Shown: positions 6,300 to 14,222, numbered from the stretch's first letter. The stretch is DNA of 14,278 nt from an uncultured Lachnospiraceae bacterium (GCA_947177925.1 CAMWWJ010000049.1:1-14278); one strand, 5' to 3'. Notes: generated from the sequence alone by a model not told the origin. Program-made: numbers and translations.

Positions 6300-8288
6300 A
6301 TGGAAAGTCAATTCAAGAAACAAGTAAACAAGTTCTTGTCCTTTTTCATGGCTGTGGCCATGGTGCTTACGTCTATGACGATTACACCGCTGACAGCCAA
6401 TGCGGAGGAAGGAGCAGGAACAGTCAGTGATAGCAATGTCAGTGACAATGATGTTAGCGGCAATGATGTCAGCGGCAATGATATAAGCTTATATTTTAAG
6501 CTGCCGGATGACACCGCTCTGGCAGACTGGGGCTTTAACAGCTGGGGAGAAATCTCCGTGAAAGCTGCAGGCGAAGAAGCAGTAGTAGGCGGCACCTGGG
6601 GTGCACAAAACAAACCGACTCTTTTAGATGGCAAAAACGGTTTTGGATATGTTACCGTTAGCATTACCGGAGAGGTAGGCGGAATCCAGTTTGTAGAGAT
6701 GTTAGGAGCAGATGCAGAGGAAACAAAAGCGCCTACAGTATATGCATGCTGGGATGAACAGGTTGCAGACAGCGGCTTAGAAGCTGTTTATTTTAACCCG
6801 GCAGATGCAAACTGGTATAAGGATGCAGCTCTTTCCGAAAAACTGGGCGGAGAAGACCTGGGAATCAGTGAGCCGGATAAGACAAAGCTGAAAGTATATT
6901 ATTACATTGCCGATGCTAAAGAGATGGGCGTTAGCGATTTTGCAGTGAATGTATGGGGCGGAGCCACTTTGACAGAGGCAGGTCCATACCTGAACATTAT
7001 TGCATGGCCAGGGCAGAAATACAGAACCCTTTTGGCAGCAGATCAGTTAGAGGCTATCGACGGAATGCCTGGTAAATGGGGTTATGTAGGTTTGGACAGT
7101 AGCAACATTCAGGGATTGCAGTTCGATACAGTGGATGGCGGCGAGGATGTCTGGAATGCGGATATCAAAAATCTTGGATTAACAGAAGCATATTATGTAC
7201 CTGGCTATGGCTGGTTCAAGGATGCAGCATTAGAAGAAGAAATCAAAGAATTAGAACTTCAGGAAGATGAATTATATATTGTCGGAAGCACTCCTGTTTT
7301 AGGCAGTTGGGAGCTTGCCGATGCCATAAAGATGGAAAAGACCGGAGATAAGCAATACGAACTTACTGTTTCCATGAATTCAGGCACATATGAATATACA
7401 CCGGTACAGGATCCAAAACAGTTTGCATGGAAACATCAGTACAAGGATTATGAAAATGACTGGGCAAATTATACTCTTACAGTAGAGAAAGACAGCGAAA
7501 TAGTCTTTACCGTAAAGAATCCTGACCCTACTACTGGAAAAGCAGAAGTAACTGCAAAAGTTAAGGGAGAGGAAGAGGAAGAGCCACCGGTAGTAGTAAA
7601 GAAATTTACCGTAACCTTTAAGGACGGCGACAAGGTGTTAAAGACAGAAACTGTAGAATCCGGCAAGGCAGCTACAGCGCCTGCGTTACCAACCAAAACC
7701 GGATATACTGCAAGCTGGGATAAGGCTTTTACAAATGTAACAGCAGATATTACCGTTAATGTAAAATGGACAGCAAACACCTATACACTGACTTATGATG
7801 TAAACGGTGGAACAAAGCTGAAAGCATCCACAAAGACAGTTACTTATGACGGCACTTATGGTGAACTGCCAAGCCCTGTAAGAAAAGGTTATACCTTTAA
7901 AGGCTGGTTTACTGCTAAAACAGCAGGCACAAAGGTAACAGCAGGCACAAAGGTAACTGGAAATGCTACCATTTATGCACAGTGGACAAAGGTAGCCAAA
8001 CCGGCTAAGGCAACCGTTAAGAGCGTTAAGAATTCTTCCAAAAAAGCCATCAAGGTTACTTTGAAGAAAGTAAAAGGCGCAGACGGATATGAAGTAAGAT
8101 ATTCCACAAAGAAAAACATGAAGGGTGCAAAGAAGACCACCACGAAGAAAACAACAGTTACGATTAAGAAGCTGACAAAAGGAAAAACCTACTATGTTCA
8201 GGCAAGAGCATACAAGCTTGATTCAGCAGGAAACAAAGTATACAGTGCGAAATACAGCGCTACAAAGAAAGTGAAAATCAAAAAATAG
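6300..8288 (+). CDS. Secreted multidomain protein, predicted starch-binding, non-catalytic
   Basis: A 662-aa exported protein with no glycoside hydrolase domain. A signal peptide (cleavage likely after ANA, residue 35) is followed by a linker of four VSxxN/D pentapeptides (42-61). Two related modules come next, at about 63-180 and 190-315. They share an aromatic first strand followed by a WG pair, a GYV...GIQF/GLQF core and an ending of EA-YF/YV...W(Y/F)KDAALxE. Residues 323-428 resemble X25/CBM20 starch-binding domains (LYIVGSTPVLGSW, GTYEY, ENDWANYTL). Two Flg_new/InlB B-like repeats (about 434-490 and 491-562; GYTFKGWFTA, ATIYAQW) and a Lys-rich FN3 domain (565-662) finish it. There is no LPXTG motif or C-terminal membrane helix. 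What is seen is the domain pattern; the role, holding starch at the surface for the amylase encoded next, is inferred from the X25/CBM20-like domain and the neighbour. Another carbohydrate target is possible. Confidence 0.85.
   Translation: MESQFKKQVNKFLSFFMAVAMVLTSMTITPLTANAEEGAGTVSDSNVSDNDVSGNDVSGNDISLYFKLPDDTALADWGFNSWGEISVKAAGEEAVVGGTWGAQNKPTLLDGKNGFGYVTVSITGEVGGIQFVEMLGADAEETKAPTVYACWDEQVADSGLEAVYFNPADANWYKDAALSEKLGGEDLGISEPDKTKLKVYYYIADAKEMGVSDFAVNVWGGATLTEAGPYLNIIAWPGQKYRTLLAADQLEAIDGMPGKWGYVGLDSSNIQGLQFDTVDGGEDVWNADIKNLGLTEAYYVPGYGWFKDAALEEEIKELELQEDELYIVGSTPVLGSWELADAIKMEKTGDKQYELTVSMNSGTYEYTPVQDPKQFAWKHQYKDYENDWANYTLTVEKDSEIVFTVKNPDPTTGKAEVTAKVKGEEEEEPPVVVKKFTVTFKDGDKVLKTETVESGKAATAPALPTKTGYTASWDKAFTNVTADITVNVKWTANTYTLTYDVNGGTKLKASTKTVTYDGTYGELPSPVRKGYTFKGWFTAKTAGTKVTAGTKVTGNATIYAQWTKVAKPAKATVKSVKNSSKKAIKVTLKKVKGADGYEVRYSTKKNMKGAKKTTTKKTTVTIKKLTKGKTYYVQARAYKLDSAGNKVYSAKYSATKKVKIKK
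6423..6482 (+). repeat. Four 15-bp repeats encoding VSxxN/D pentapeptides
   Basis: Four consecutive in-frame 15-bp units encode VSDSN, VSDND, VSGND and VSGND, just after the signal peptide of the 662-aa secreted protein. The last two units differ by one base. They form a short acidic, flexible spacer before the first folded module. Confidence 0.9.
7920..7955 (+). repeat. Perfect 18-bp tandem duplication in an Flg_new repeat
   Basis: ACAGCAGGCACAAAGGTA occurs twice in a row without mismatch (7920-7937 and 7938-7955). It encodes TAGTKV-TAGTKV in the second Flg_new/InlB B-like repeat of the secreted protein. The family often has a loosely doubled segment here, but exact DNA identity suggests recent duplication or gene conversion. 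Confidence 0.9.
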
Positions 8289-8316
8289 TTAGCCTTATGA
8301 AATAACCGGAATAAGT

Positions 8317-8355
8317 CAGGGCAGATGTTGGAAATACAATATCTGCCCTGCTTTT
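8317..8355 (+). terminator. Hairpin terminator between the binding-protein and amylase genes
   Basis: CAGGGCAGATGTTG (8317-8330) pairs with CAATATCTGCCCTG (8337-8350), apart from one G-U pair, around a GAAATA loop. CTTTTA follows. The 14-bp stem ends only 36 bp before the amylase ATG at 8392, where no convincing promoter fits. It is therefore probably a leaky terminator or a 3' stabilising stem inside one transcription unit. The amylase has its own ribosome site, AAAGGA at 8380-8385. Confidence 0.75.
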
Positions 8356-8391
8356 ACCAAAAGGAATATTTATTCTGAGAAAGGATATTGT

Positions 8392-11300
8392 ATGAAAAGA
8401 AAAAGTATACTAGCAAAAGGAATAAGCTGGCTTCTTGTAACGGCAATGCTTGTAACCGGCTCCGCATCGGGCTTTGTTTTTCCGGTTCATGCAGCTGGTG
8501 ACGGGATACAGCTTGTAGAGGAAGCAGAGGAAAACAGCAGTACTGTTTCTTTCAATGAGACGGATGGAAATAATGATGTAATAGAAGGCTCAGAGGATGC
8601 GGAAGTGTCTGCAGGAATTACCATTGTAAAAAGCCCTGTAGTGGATAAGGAAAATCATTCCATTACATTTAATTTAAATGCAGCTACAGGCATTGGAGCC
8701 AATGCGAAAAAGGTATTGCTCCGGGGTGATGTAATCGATGACTGGGATGTAGGGATCGAAATGGTCAAAGAGGGCGATGTATTTACAGTTACGGTAGAAA
8801 ACGTAAATCCGGGTGTCTATACATACAAATATGTGGTTGACGGAGCATGGATTACAGACGAACTCAATCCTAAAACCGTGTCAACGGCAGACGGGAAAAA
8901 TTCCGTTGTATATATGCCGGGACTTTCCTCTCCAAGCGGAAGCATTTCCGTTATGAAGGGCAATGCCAAGGCACTTCCTTCTACCTTAAAATATTATGAT
9001 GATGCAGGTAAGTTTACAGAGGTTCCCGTTACTTACAGCCTGGAAGCCGGAGTGACCGATGTGGAGTTGAATGGGGACAGCGTTATCGTAAATAAAGAAG
9101 TTGGAGATGTGGTAGAGGTAACCGCATCCTATGAAAAAGACGGAAAAACAGAGACGGCAAAGGTAAAGATTTCCGTAGTAGACGAAATTTATACCTATAA
9201 TATTTATTATTACGACTTTGAAGCATCCCGTATGACCACTGCAGCAGCACAGCTTTGGTTGTGGGAGTATAAGGTTTCCGGCGGAGTTCCTTATGACTTT
9301 ACGTCATTAGTGGAGATAAACGGAAATAGTTGGTTAAGGGCAAGCGTGGAATTGTCCTATAAGGATCTTGCTATTATTGCAAGGTCTTATGGCGGCTGGA
9401 CCTGGCAGAATTCTTCCAAGGGAATGGTATATACGAATGAAGCGGGAAGAAGCGAAGTGGATTTATATATCGTGTCCAGCTCCAAGACCATTTATACAGA
9501 AGTTCCAAATCTGGATTCCTTAAAGCCAAGAGAACGCTATATGTTGATTGAATATGACAGAGCGGCAGCAGATTATACAAACTGGGAGATTTATACATGG
9601 AACAGTGGATATGAAACAAAGATTCCGATAAGGGATCTTGGAGGAAAGCATGTAGCAAAGATTAAGATCAAGGATTCTGTTGCAGATATGAGCCTGGGCT
9701 TTATTATGCGGCGGACCAATGCAGAAACGGAATGGGCTGAAAAAGACGGCGGAGATAATTATTTGAATATGCCTGCCGACCAGACTATTTTGAAGGCTCA
9801 GTTTGTGCAGGGAAAAGGCGTGGTATCCACCACTCCCGATAATATCGGCTATGTGATGGACGGCGAACATGATAAGATTCATTTCTATTACAGGGATGAT
9901 GAGAAATATCTGAATTATGAAATGGCTTCCTTAGACGGTAAGGTAAACATTGTAATTGATGGAACGGAATATCCTATGACTTATAACAGCGAGGAAGAAC
10001 GTTTTTGTTATGACCTTGACATTGCGGATGTAGCAAGCGGTTCAAATGCTACTTATCAATACTACTATGTGGTAGATGGTGAAAGAGTGTTGGATAAGTT
10101 CAATGAAGTTACGGTATCAAACACCGTGTCAGGCAATGATGTACTGTCCAATTCCTGTACTTATTACAATTTTAAGGACAAGGTGACTATGAACACCGGC
10201 TTGCAGCTTGAAACCATGGATTATAACCAAAATAATGTTTTAGGCATAAAGCTGAATTACGCAGATTCCAATGTGGAAGAAAACTTTGAAATCAAAAATA
10301 TTACTGCTGATTTAAGCGCACTTGGAGGACCGGCTGAATTTGCAATAGATCCCCAATTGTCGGATCTGGCAGGAACTATTTCTGTTGTAGACAGTACCGC
10401 ACCGGGCAAGTATACGATTCCAGTTGTTTTATATGATATCTATGGAAATAAATATACAAGCTCAAGCGAAATCCAAATAACGGAACGGAAGAAAGCAGCA
10501 GGAGAATTTGACTGGGATGAAGCAATTGTTTATTTTGCAGTAACAGACCGTTTTTATGACGGGGATGCATCCAATAACGATGCATATGGCGTAGGCGATT
10601 ATAATACAAGCACTTCCAAAGAAAAGGACGGCGGCGGATCCTGCTACCATGGCGGTGACTTTGCAGGTCTTACACAAAAGCTGGATTACTTAAAGGATTT
10701 AGGCGTGAATACGATCTGGATTACACCAATCGTGGAAAACATCACACAGGATTTAAGCAGTACGGAGGGACTTTCCGCATACGGATACCACGGTTACTGG
10801 GCAAGTGATTTTACCAAGTTAAATAAGCATCTTGGAACAGAAGAGCAGTTTAAAAAGCTTTTAGAAGAAGCACATGCCAGAGGCATGAAGCTGATGGTAG
10901 ATGTGGTTATCAACCATGCGGGCTATGATACAGAAGAATATTTCAACAATATAATACAAGATGGTGAAGGCAATTATATCAGCATGCTTCGTGATGATTC
11001 CAATACAATCGATGGCGATACTGTACGGGACGGTCTGTCAGGACTTCCTGATTTTGTAACAGAAAATCCCGCTGTAAGAGATCAGCTTGTAAAATGGCAG
11101 GTAGACTGGATCAAAAAATACGATATTGATTATTATCGTGTGGATACAGTAAAGCATGTGGAAGCTACCACGTGGGCAGCATTCAAAAATGAACTGACCA
11201 AGGCAAACCCGGAGTTTAAGATGATTGGCGAATATGCCGGCGGAGGCTATGCAAGTACAGGCGGAGAACTGGGAACAGGTACGATGGATGCGCTGTTAGA

Positions 11301-12849
11301 CTTTGATTTTAATGACTTTGCACAGAACTTTGTAACAGGCAGCATTGAAACTGTGGAAGGTACTCTGGCAGACAGAAACGGAAAGATTAACAATACGGCA
11401 ACAATGGGCTCTTTCATCGGAAGTCATGATGAGGATGGTTTTATTTACCGTTTATGCTCTAATGATGATGAAACAGGCTCCGGCTTAAGTGAAGAAGAAG
11501 CGCGTAAGCTCTATAAGGTAGCCGTAACCCTGCAGTTGACGGCAAAAGGTATGCCGGTTATCTATTACAATGAGGAAATCGGACTTACAGGCGCCAATAA
11601 CTATCCTTTCCAGGAAAACCGTCAGGACTTTGACTGGACGGAAGCAGCAAAGCAGGAATTTGAAGCGGACAGTGTGCTCAATCACTATAAGACGTTGCTT
11701 TCCATAAGAAATAAATATACAGCCGTATTTGCAAAAGGAAATCGTGTGACCATTGATGCATCCGATGCAGAAGGATACGATATTACAAGCAGAAGCTACA
11801 AGGGTGAAACGCTTTATCTGGGAATGAATATCAAGGACCAGGCACAGCAGATAACCTTTGGGGTAGACGGCGCAGAAGGAACGGTTTACAAGGATTTATA
11901 TAATGATGCAAGCTATACGGTAGATGGATCAGGAAACGTGACCGTGAGCATTCCGGCAGCAAAAGACGGAGGAACCGTTATTTTGGCAAAGCAGGTTGCA
12001 GCGGAAAATATGACTGCAGACAATACTTCGGTTACCATCAATAAAGGTGATACCGTGAAGCTGAATGTTACGGTAGCACCGGCAAATACGACGGAAAAGG
12101 TTCTCTGGACATCATCCGATGAGAAAATTGCAGTAGTATCCAAAACCGGTATCGTAAAGGGAATAGAAGCAGGAAATGCAAAGATTACTGCAGCATTGGG
12201 AGATAAGAAGGTAGAATTTGCCGTTACGGTAAAAGGTTCCGAAAGCACAGATCCCAAGCCGGAAGATCCAAAACCGGAAGATCCAAAACCGACGCCACAG
12301 CCTGAAAAGCCCGCAGAGGTAAAAGTGACCAAGCTTTCCATAAGCGGTCCTTCCAAAAAGCTGGCAGCAGGCAAGAAGGTGACTTTGACAGTAGACGTAA
12401 CACCGCAAAATGCTTCCAACAAAGCTGTTACATGGAAGACAAGCAATAAAAAATATGCGACGGTGGACTCTAAGGGTAAGGTGTCCCTGAAAAAAGCCGG
12501 TATTGGCAAATCAGTGACCATTACGGCAGAGGCAAAGGACGGAAGCGGCAAAAAGGCAAGTTATAAGATTAAGATCATGAAGCATGCGGTAAAGAGCGTG
12601 AAATTAAAAGCAGCTTCTAAATCTGTAAAGGCCGGTAAATCAGTGAAGATCAAAGCTACCATTAAGACTACCGGAAAGAGCGTCAACAAAACATTGAAGT
12701 GGACCAGCTCTGACACCAAGTATGCAACAGTAAGCAGCAAGGGTGTGGTAAAAACGAAGAAAGCAGGAAAAGGTAAGACAGTTACCATTACTGCGGCTTC
12801 TACAGATGGCAGCAATAAGAAGGCCAAGGTTAAGATCAAGATAAAATAA
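8392..12849 (+). CDS. Secreted multimodular GH13 alpha-amylase
   Basis: A 1485-aa extracellular enzyme predicted to cut internal alpha-1,4 bonds of starch. After a signal peptide (cleavage likely after HAA, about residue 35) come a CBM48/AMPK-type E-set (about 74-185), a Big-like domain (186-264), two CBM41-like modules (about 266-380 and 382-483), a second E-set (484-600) and another beta domain (to about 700). The GH13 barrel starts near 706 (YFAVTDRFYDGD). Catalytic regions are intact: DVVINH (837-842), YRVDTVKH with nucleophile D918, IGEYAGG with acid/base E947, and SHDED with D1013. A C-terminal beta-sandwich (to about 1200) leads to Big_2 domain 1 (1204-1281), a DPKPE linker and Big_2 domains 2 and 3 (about 1308-1485), which are strongly Lys-rich. 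There is no LPXTG motif. AAAGGA, 6 bp before the ATG, fixes the start. It is much larger than a minimal amylase (about 450-500 aa), typical of cell-surface starch enzymes of gut Firmicutes. The alternative is a neopullulanase-like specificity within GH13. Confidence 0.92.
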   Translation: MKRKSILAKGISWLLVTAMLVTGSASGFVFPVHAAGDGIQLVEEAEENSSTVSFNETDGNNDVIEGSEDAEVSAGITIVKSPVVDKENHSITFNLNAATGIGANAKKVLLRGDVIDDWDVGIEMVKEGDVFTVTVENVNPGVYTYKYVVDGAWITDELNPKTVSTADGKNSVVYMPGLSSPSGSISVMKGNAKALPSTLKYYDDAGKFTEVPVTYSLEAGVTDVELNGDSVIVNKEVGDVVEVTASYEKDGKTETAKVKISVVDEIYTYNIYYYDFEASRMTTAAAQLWLWEYKVSGGVPYDFTSLVEINGNSWLRASVELSYKDLAIIARSYGGWTWQNSSKGMVYTNEAGRSEVDLYIVSSSKTIYTEVPNLDSLKPRERYMLIEYDRAAADYTNWEIYTWNSGYETKIPIRDLGGKHVAKIKIKDSVADMSLGFIMRRTNAETEWAEKDGGDNYLNMPADQTILKAQFVQGKGVVSTTPDNIGYVMDGEHDKIHFYYRDDEKYLNYEMASLDGKVNIVIDGTEYPMTYNSEEERFCYDLDIADVASGSNATYQYYYVVDGERVLDKFNEVTVSNTVSGNDVLSNSCTYYNFKDKVTMNTGLQLETMDYNQNNVLGIKLNYADSNVEENFEIKNITADLSALGGPAEFAIDPQLSDLAGTISVVDSTAPGKYTIPVVLYDIYGNKYTSSSEIQITERKKAAGEFDWDEAIVYFAVTDRFYDGDASNNDAYGVGDYNTSTSKEKDGGGSCYHGGDFAGLTQKLDYLKDLGVNTIWITPIVENITQDLSSTEGLSAYGYHGYWASDFTKLNKHLGTEEQFKKLLEEAHARGMKLMVDVVINHAGYDTEEYFNNIIQDGEGNYISMLRDDSNTIDGDTVRDGLSGLPDFVTENPAVRDQLVKWQVDWIKKYDIDYYRVDTVKHVEATTWAAFKNELTKANPEFKMIGEYAGGGYASTGGELGTGTMDALLDFDFNDFAQNFVTGSIETVEGTLADRNGKINNTATMGSFIGSHDEDGFIYRLCSNDDETGSGLSEEEARKLYKVAVTLQLTAKGMPVIYYNEEIGLTGANNYPFQENRQDFDWTEAAKQEFEADSVLNHYKTLLSIRNKYTAVFAKGNRVTIDASDAEGYDITSRSYKGETLYLGMNIKDQAQQITFGVDGAEGTVYKDLYNDASYTVDGSGNVTVSIPAAKDGGTVILAKQVAAENMTADNTSVTINKGDTVKLNVTVAPANTTEKVLWTSSDEKIAVVSKTGIVKGIEAGNAKITAALGDKKVEFAVTVKGSESTDPKPEDPKPEDPKPTPQPEKPAEVKVTKLSISGPSKKLAAGKKVTLTVDVTPQNASNKAVTWKTSNKKYATVDSKGKVSLKKAGIGKSVTITAEAKDGSGKKASYKIKIMKHAVKSVKLKAASKSVKAGKSVKIKATIKTTGKSVNKTLKWTSSDTKYATVSSKGVVKTKKAGKGKTVTITAASTDGSNKKAKVKIKIK
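10126..10140 (+). other. VSGND pentapeptide inside the amylase
   Basis: Residues 579-583 of the amylase read VSGND, the same pentapeptide repeated near the N-terminus of the 662-aa secreted protein. It lies in a Ser/Asn-rich loop (NTVSGNDVLSN) at the end of the second E-set domain. Confidence 0.7.
12250..12291 (+). repeat. DPKPE linker repeats in the amylase
   Basis: Two full 15-bp units and one 12-bp unit encode DPKPE, DPKPE and DPKP, followed by TPQPEKP. This is a Pro-rich spacer between the first and second Big_2 domains. Units differ only at third codon positions. Confidence 0.9.
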
Positions 12850-12886
12850 AAGAAAAAGTAATTATTTCAAAACGATAATCAATAAA

Positions 12887-12925
12887 AAAGGTGGCAGACG
12901 AAAGTATGTAGTCTGCCACTTTTGC
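12887..12925. terminator. Bidirectional terminator between convergent genes
   Basis: GTGGCAGAC (12891-12899) pairs perfectly with GTCTGCCAC (12911-12919). A run of A lies before the stem (AAAAAAG) and TTTT follows it. On the + strand it ends the amylase transcript. On the - strand the A run becomes CTTTTTT and serves the gene ending at 12946. Confidence 0.88.
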
Positions 12926-12945
12926 ATGTAAAGTTATTCCTAAAA

Positions 12946-13995
12946 TCAATTCCCGTCCTTTAGATTTTCCATAGCTGCTGTTTTTGCTCCTTCGAATTCC
13001 GCTACCTGAATGGAACCAGAAGCAGGAGTATGATAAACAGGTGTGGGCTCTCCGAAACGGTTAAAATAGATATAGTAGGAGGCACCGTTAAGATTTTCAT
13101 AATTGCCCTCCGCAACCATTTCGTTATTGCTTCCGTCAAGCCCCATTCGCTTTAAGGCAGGCGCTTCCCTGTCGTTTTTCTGATAATAGATCATATTGCC
13201 AAAAACAAGGAAGGTATCCACGCGGTCTGCGGTCAGTATCTCAACGGCAGGTTCCTGATCCGATAAGCGGAAACGGCATAAGCAGTAATCGTTAGAAGCA
13301 TCCATATAATAGATATAGGAATCCTGTATTTGGGGAAACCAGATGTTTCCGGCTGTGTGTAAGCTGGAGGTTTTCGTAGCCGGATCAAAGACATACAGTC
13401 CCCTTGCATCGGCAGTGTCCGTATAATAAATCTGATTGTTCCATACACAGGAAGGATTTATTAAGTCCGGAATTACCGGAATATTAGACTTTCCATCTAA
13501 AGAACAAGAATAAAGAGAAGCACCTTCGGACTTTTTATAATATTGATAATATACTTCATTGTTTACAAGCTGTACCATGCCGCTTCCTTCGCTGGCAAGT
13601 CCTTTTATGGCTTTCCTTTTTAAGTCCATTCGATACAGACCGGAAACACTTCTCACATAACCGAGCCCGGAGCCTCCTTTACTGGAGCTTTGATGATAAT
13701 AAAGATAATTTCCGCCGGCACAAAGATATTCTACAGAAACATTCGCCAGTTTTTTTATGTCTGTTTCATCCTTGTTCATAGAATAAAGCCGATTATTATC
13801 GTAAGCATTGGAAAAATAGATTTTATCCGCTGTTTCACAGAACAGCCCGCCGTTGTTCAGATTTCCTGCACTATTGCCAACGGTCCCTTCCGGATTTTCC
13901 GGTACCCGCTGCAGGAAAGAGGAAAGTGTGGGTAGCCCTATTAAGAGAATCAGGATTATGATAGTAATAAAAATTCCTTTTATTTTACCGGACAT
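12946..13995 (-). CDS. Membrane-anchored DUF5050-like repeat protein
   Basis: A 349-aa protein with an N-terminal membrane helix (about residues 7-27, rich in Ile and Leu, preceded by Lys) and an external domain of seven repeats. Each repeat begins with a strand such as KIYFSN, YLYYHQ, EVYYQY, QIYYTD, YIYYMD, MIYYQK or YIYFNR. In the first four a LYxxxxD-like strand follows (LYSMNKDE, LYRMDLK, LYSCSLDG, LYVFDP); it is diverged in the last three. This is the pattern of DUF5050/PF16472 proteins and suggests a seven-bladed propeller. No catalytic residues are evident. A ligand- or sugar-binding, sensing or scaffold role is possible but unproven. AGGAGGG (14002-14008, - strand) sits 6 bp before the ATG, a very strong ribosome site. 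The gene is convergent with the amylase, so co-function is not implied by an operon. The first helix could be an uncleaved signal peptide. Confidence 0.85.
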   Translation of the reverse strand: MSGKIKGIFITIIILILLIGLPTLSSFLQRVPENPEGTVGNSAGNLNNGGLFCETADKIYFSNAYDNNRLYSMNKDETDIKKLANVSVEYLCAGGNYLYYHQSSSKGGSGLGYVRSVSGLYRMDLKRKAIKGLASEGSGMVQLVNNEVYYQYYKKSEGASLYSCSLDGKSNIPVIPDLINPSCVWNNQIYYTDTADARGLYVFDPATKTSSLHTAGNIWFPQIQDSYIYYMDASNDYCLCRFRLSDQEPAVEILTADRVDTFLVFGNMIYYQKNDREAPALKRMGLDGSNNEMVAEGNYENLNGASYYIYFNRFGEPTPVYHTPASGSIQVAEFEGAKTAAMENLKDGN

Positions 13996-14027
13996 AGAAT
14001 ACCCTCCTTATTAAGTGTTTTTTTTCT

Positions 14028-14059
14028 ATTTTATCATAATTTTTTCATTTAGGAAATGA
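14028..14059 (-). promoter_or_regulatory. Possible promoter and operator of the DUF5050-like gene
   Basis: Read on the - strand, TAAAAT (14028-14033) is a plausible -10 box about 33 bp before the gene start. The -35 match is poor. A perfect inverted repeat, TCATTT-AGG-AAATGA (14045-14059), covers where the -35 would lie, as a repressor or activator site would. Both calls rest on short AT-rich matches. Confidence 0.35.
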
Positions 14060-14141
14060 GTTGTGAAAAAACAGGTGGAAAAGATTGGAGGAACAAAAAA
14101 GAAAGATTTACATAAAAGATGGTGCAAAGGGATTTTGAATA

Positions 14142-14150
14142 TGATATAAT
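14142..14150 (+). promoter_or_regulatory. Extended -10 promoter of the last, partial gene
   Basis: TGATATAAT is an exact TGnTATAAT extended -10 element. No good -35 is seen 17-18 bp upstream, which such promoters tolerate. Transcription would begin near 14157, giving a leader of nearly 100 nt. The 258-bp gap 13996-14253 holds the divergent promoter regions and this leader; I see no small gene in it. Confidence 0.65.
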
Positions 14151-14171
14151 AAATACCCAAGGTTTTTTGGA

Positions 14172-14222
14172 AGAGCTCATGATATATTTGTGAGCTTTAA
14201 AATAAAGTTGTACATACAACTT
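14172..14222 (+). promoter_or_regulatory. Leader with two inverted repeats
   Basis: Arms AAGAGCTCA and TGAGCTTT (core AGCTCA 14174-14179 with TGAGCT 14191-14196) can form a stem with an 11-nt loop. The second repeat, AAGTTGT-ACAT-ACAACTT (14205-14222), is perfect. Neither is followed by a U run, so they are not standard terminators. They lie between the promoter and the ribosome site and could be operator sites or leader RNA structure. The second has the short symmetric form often bound by dimeric repressors. Confidence 0.45.

Noticed and set aside
12250..12291. Short tandem repeats as a possible CRISPR array
   Set aside because: Units are contiguous, in frame and encode a Pro-rich linker; there are no spacers.
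11913..12551. 212-codon open frame on the - strand
   Set aside because: Antisense to the amylase Big_2 region. Its length reflects the low stop frequency opposite Lys/Thr/Val-rich codons, and it lacks a plausible start site.
14205..14222. Inverted repeat considered as an intrinsic terminator
   Set aside because: AT-rich 7-bp arms without a following U run; better described as an operator or leader structure.
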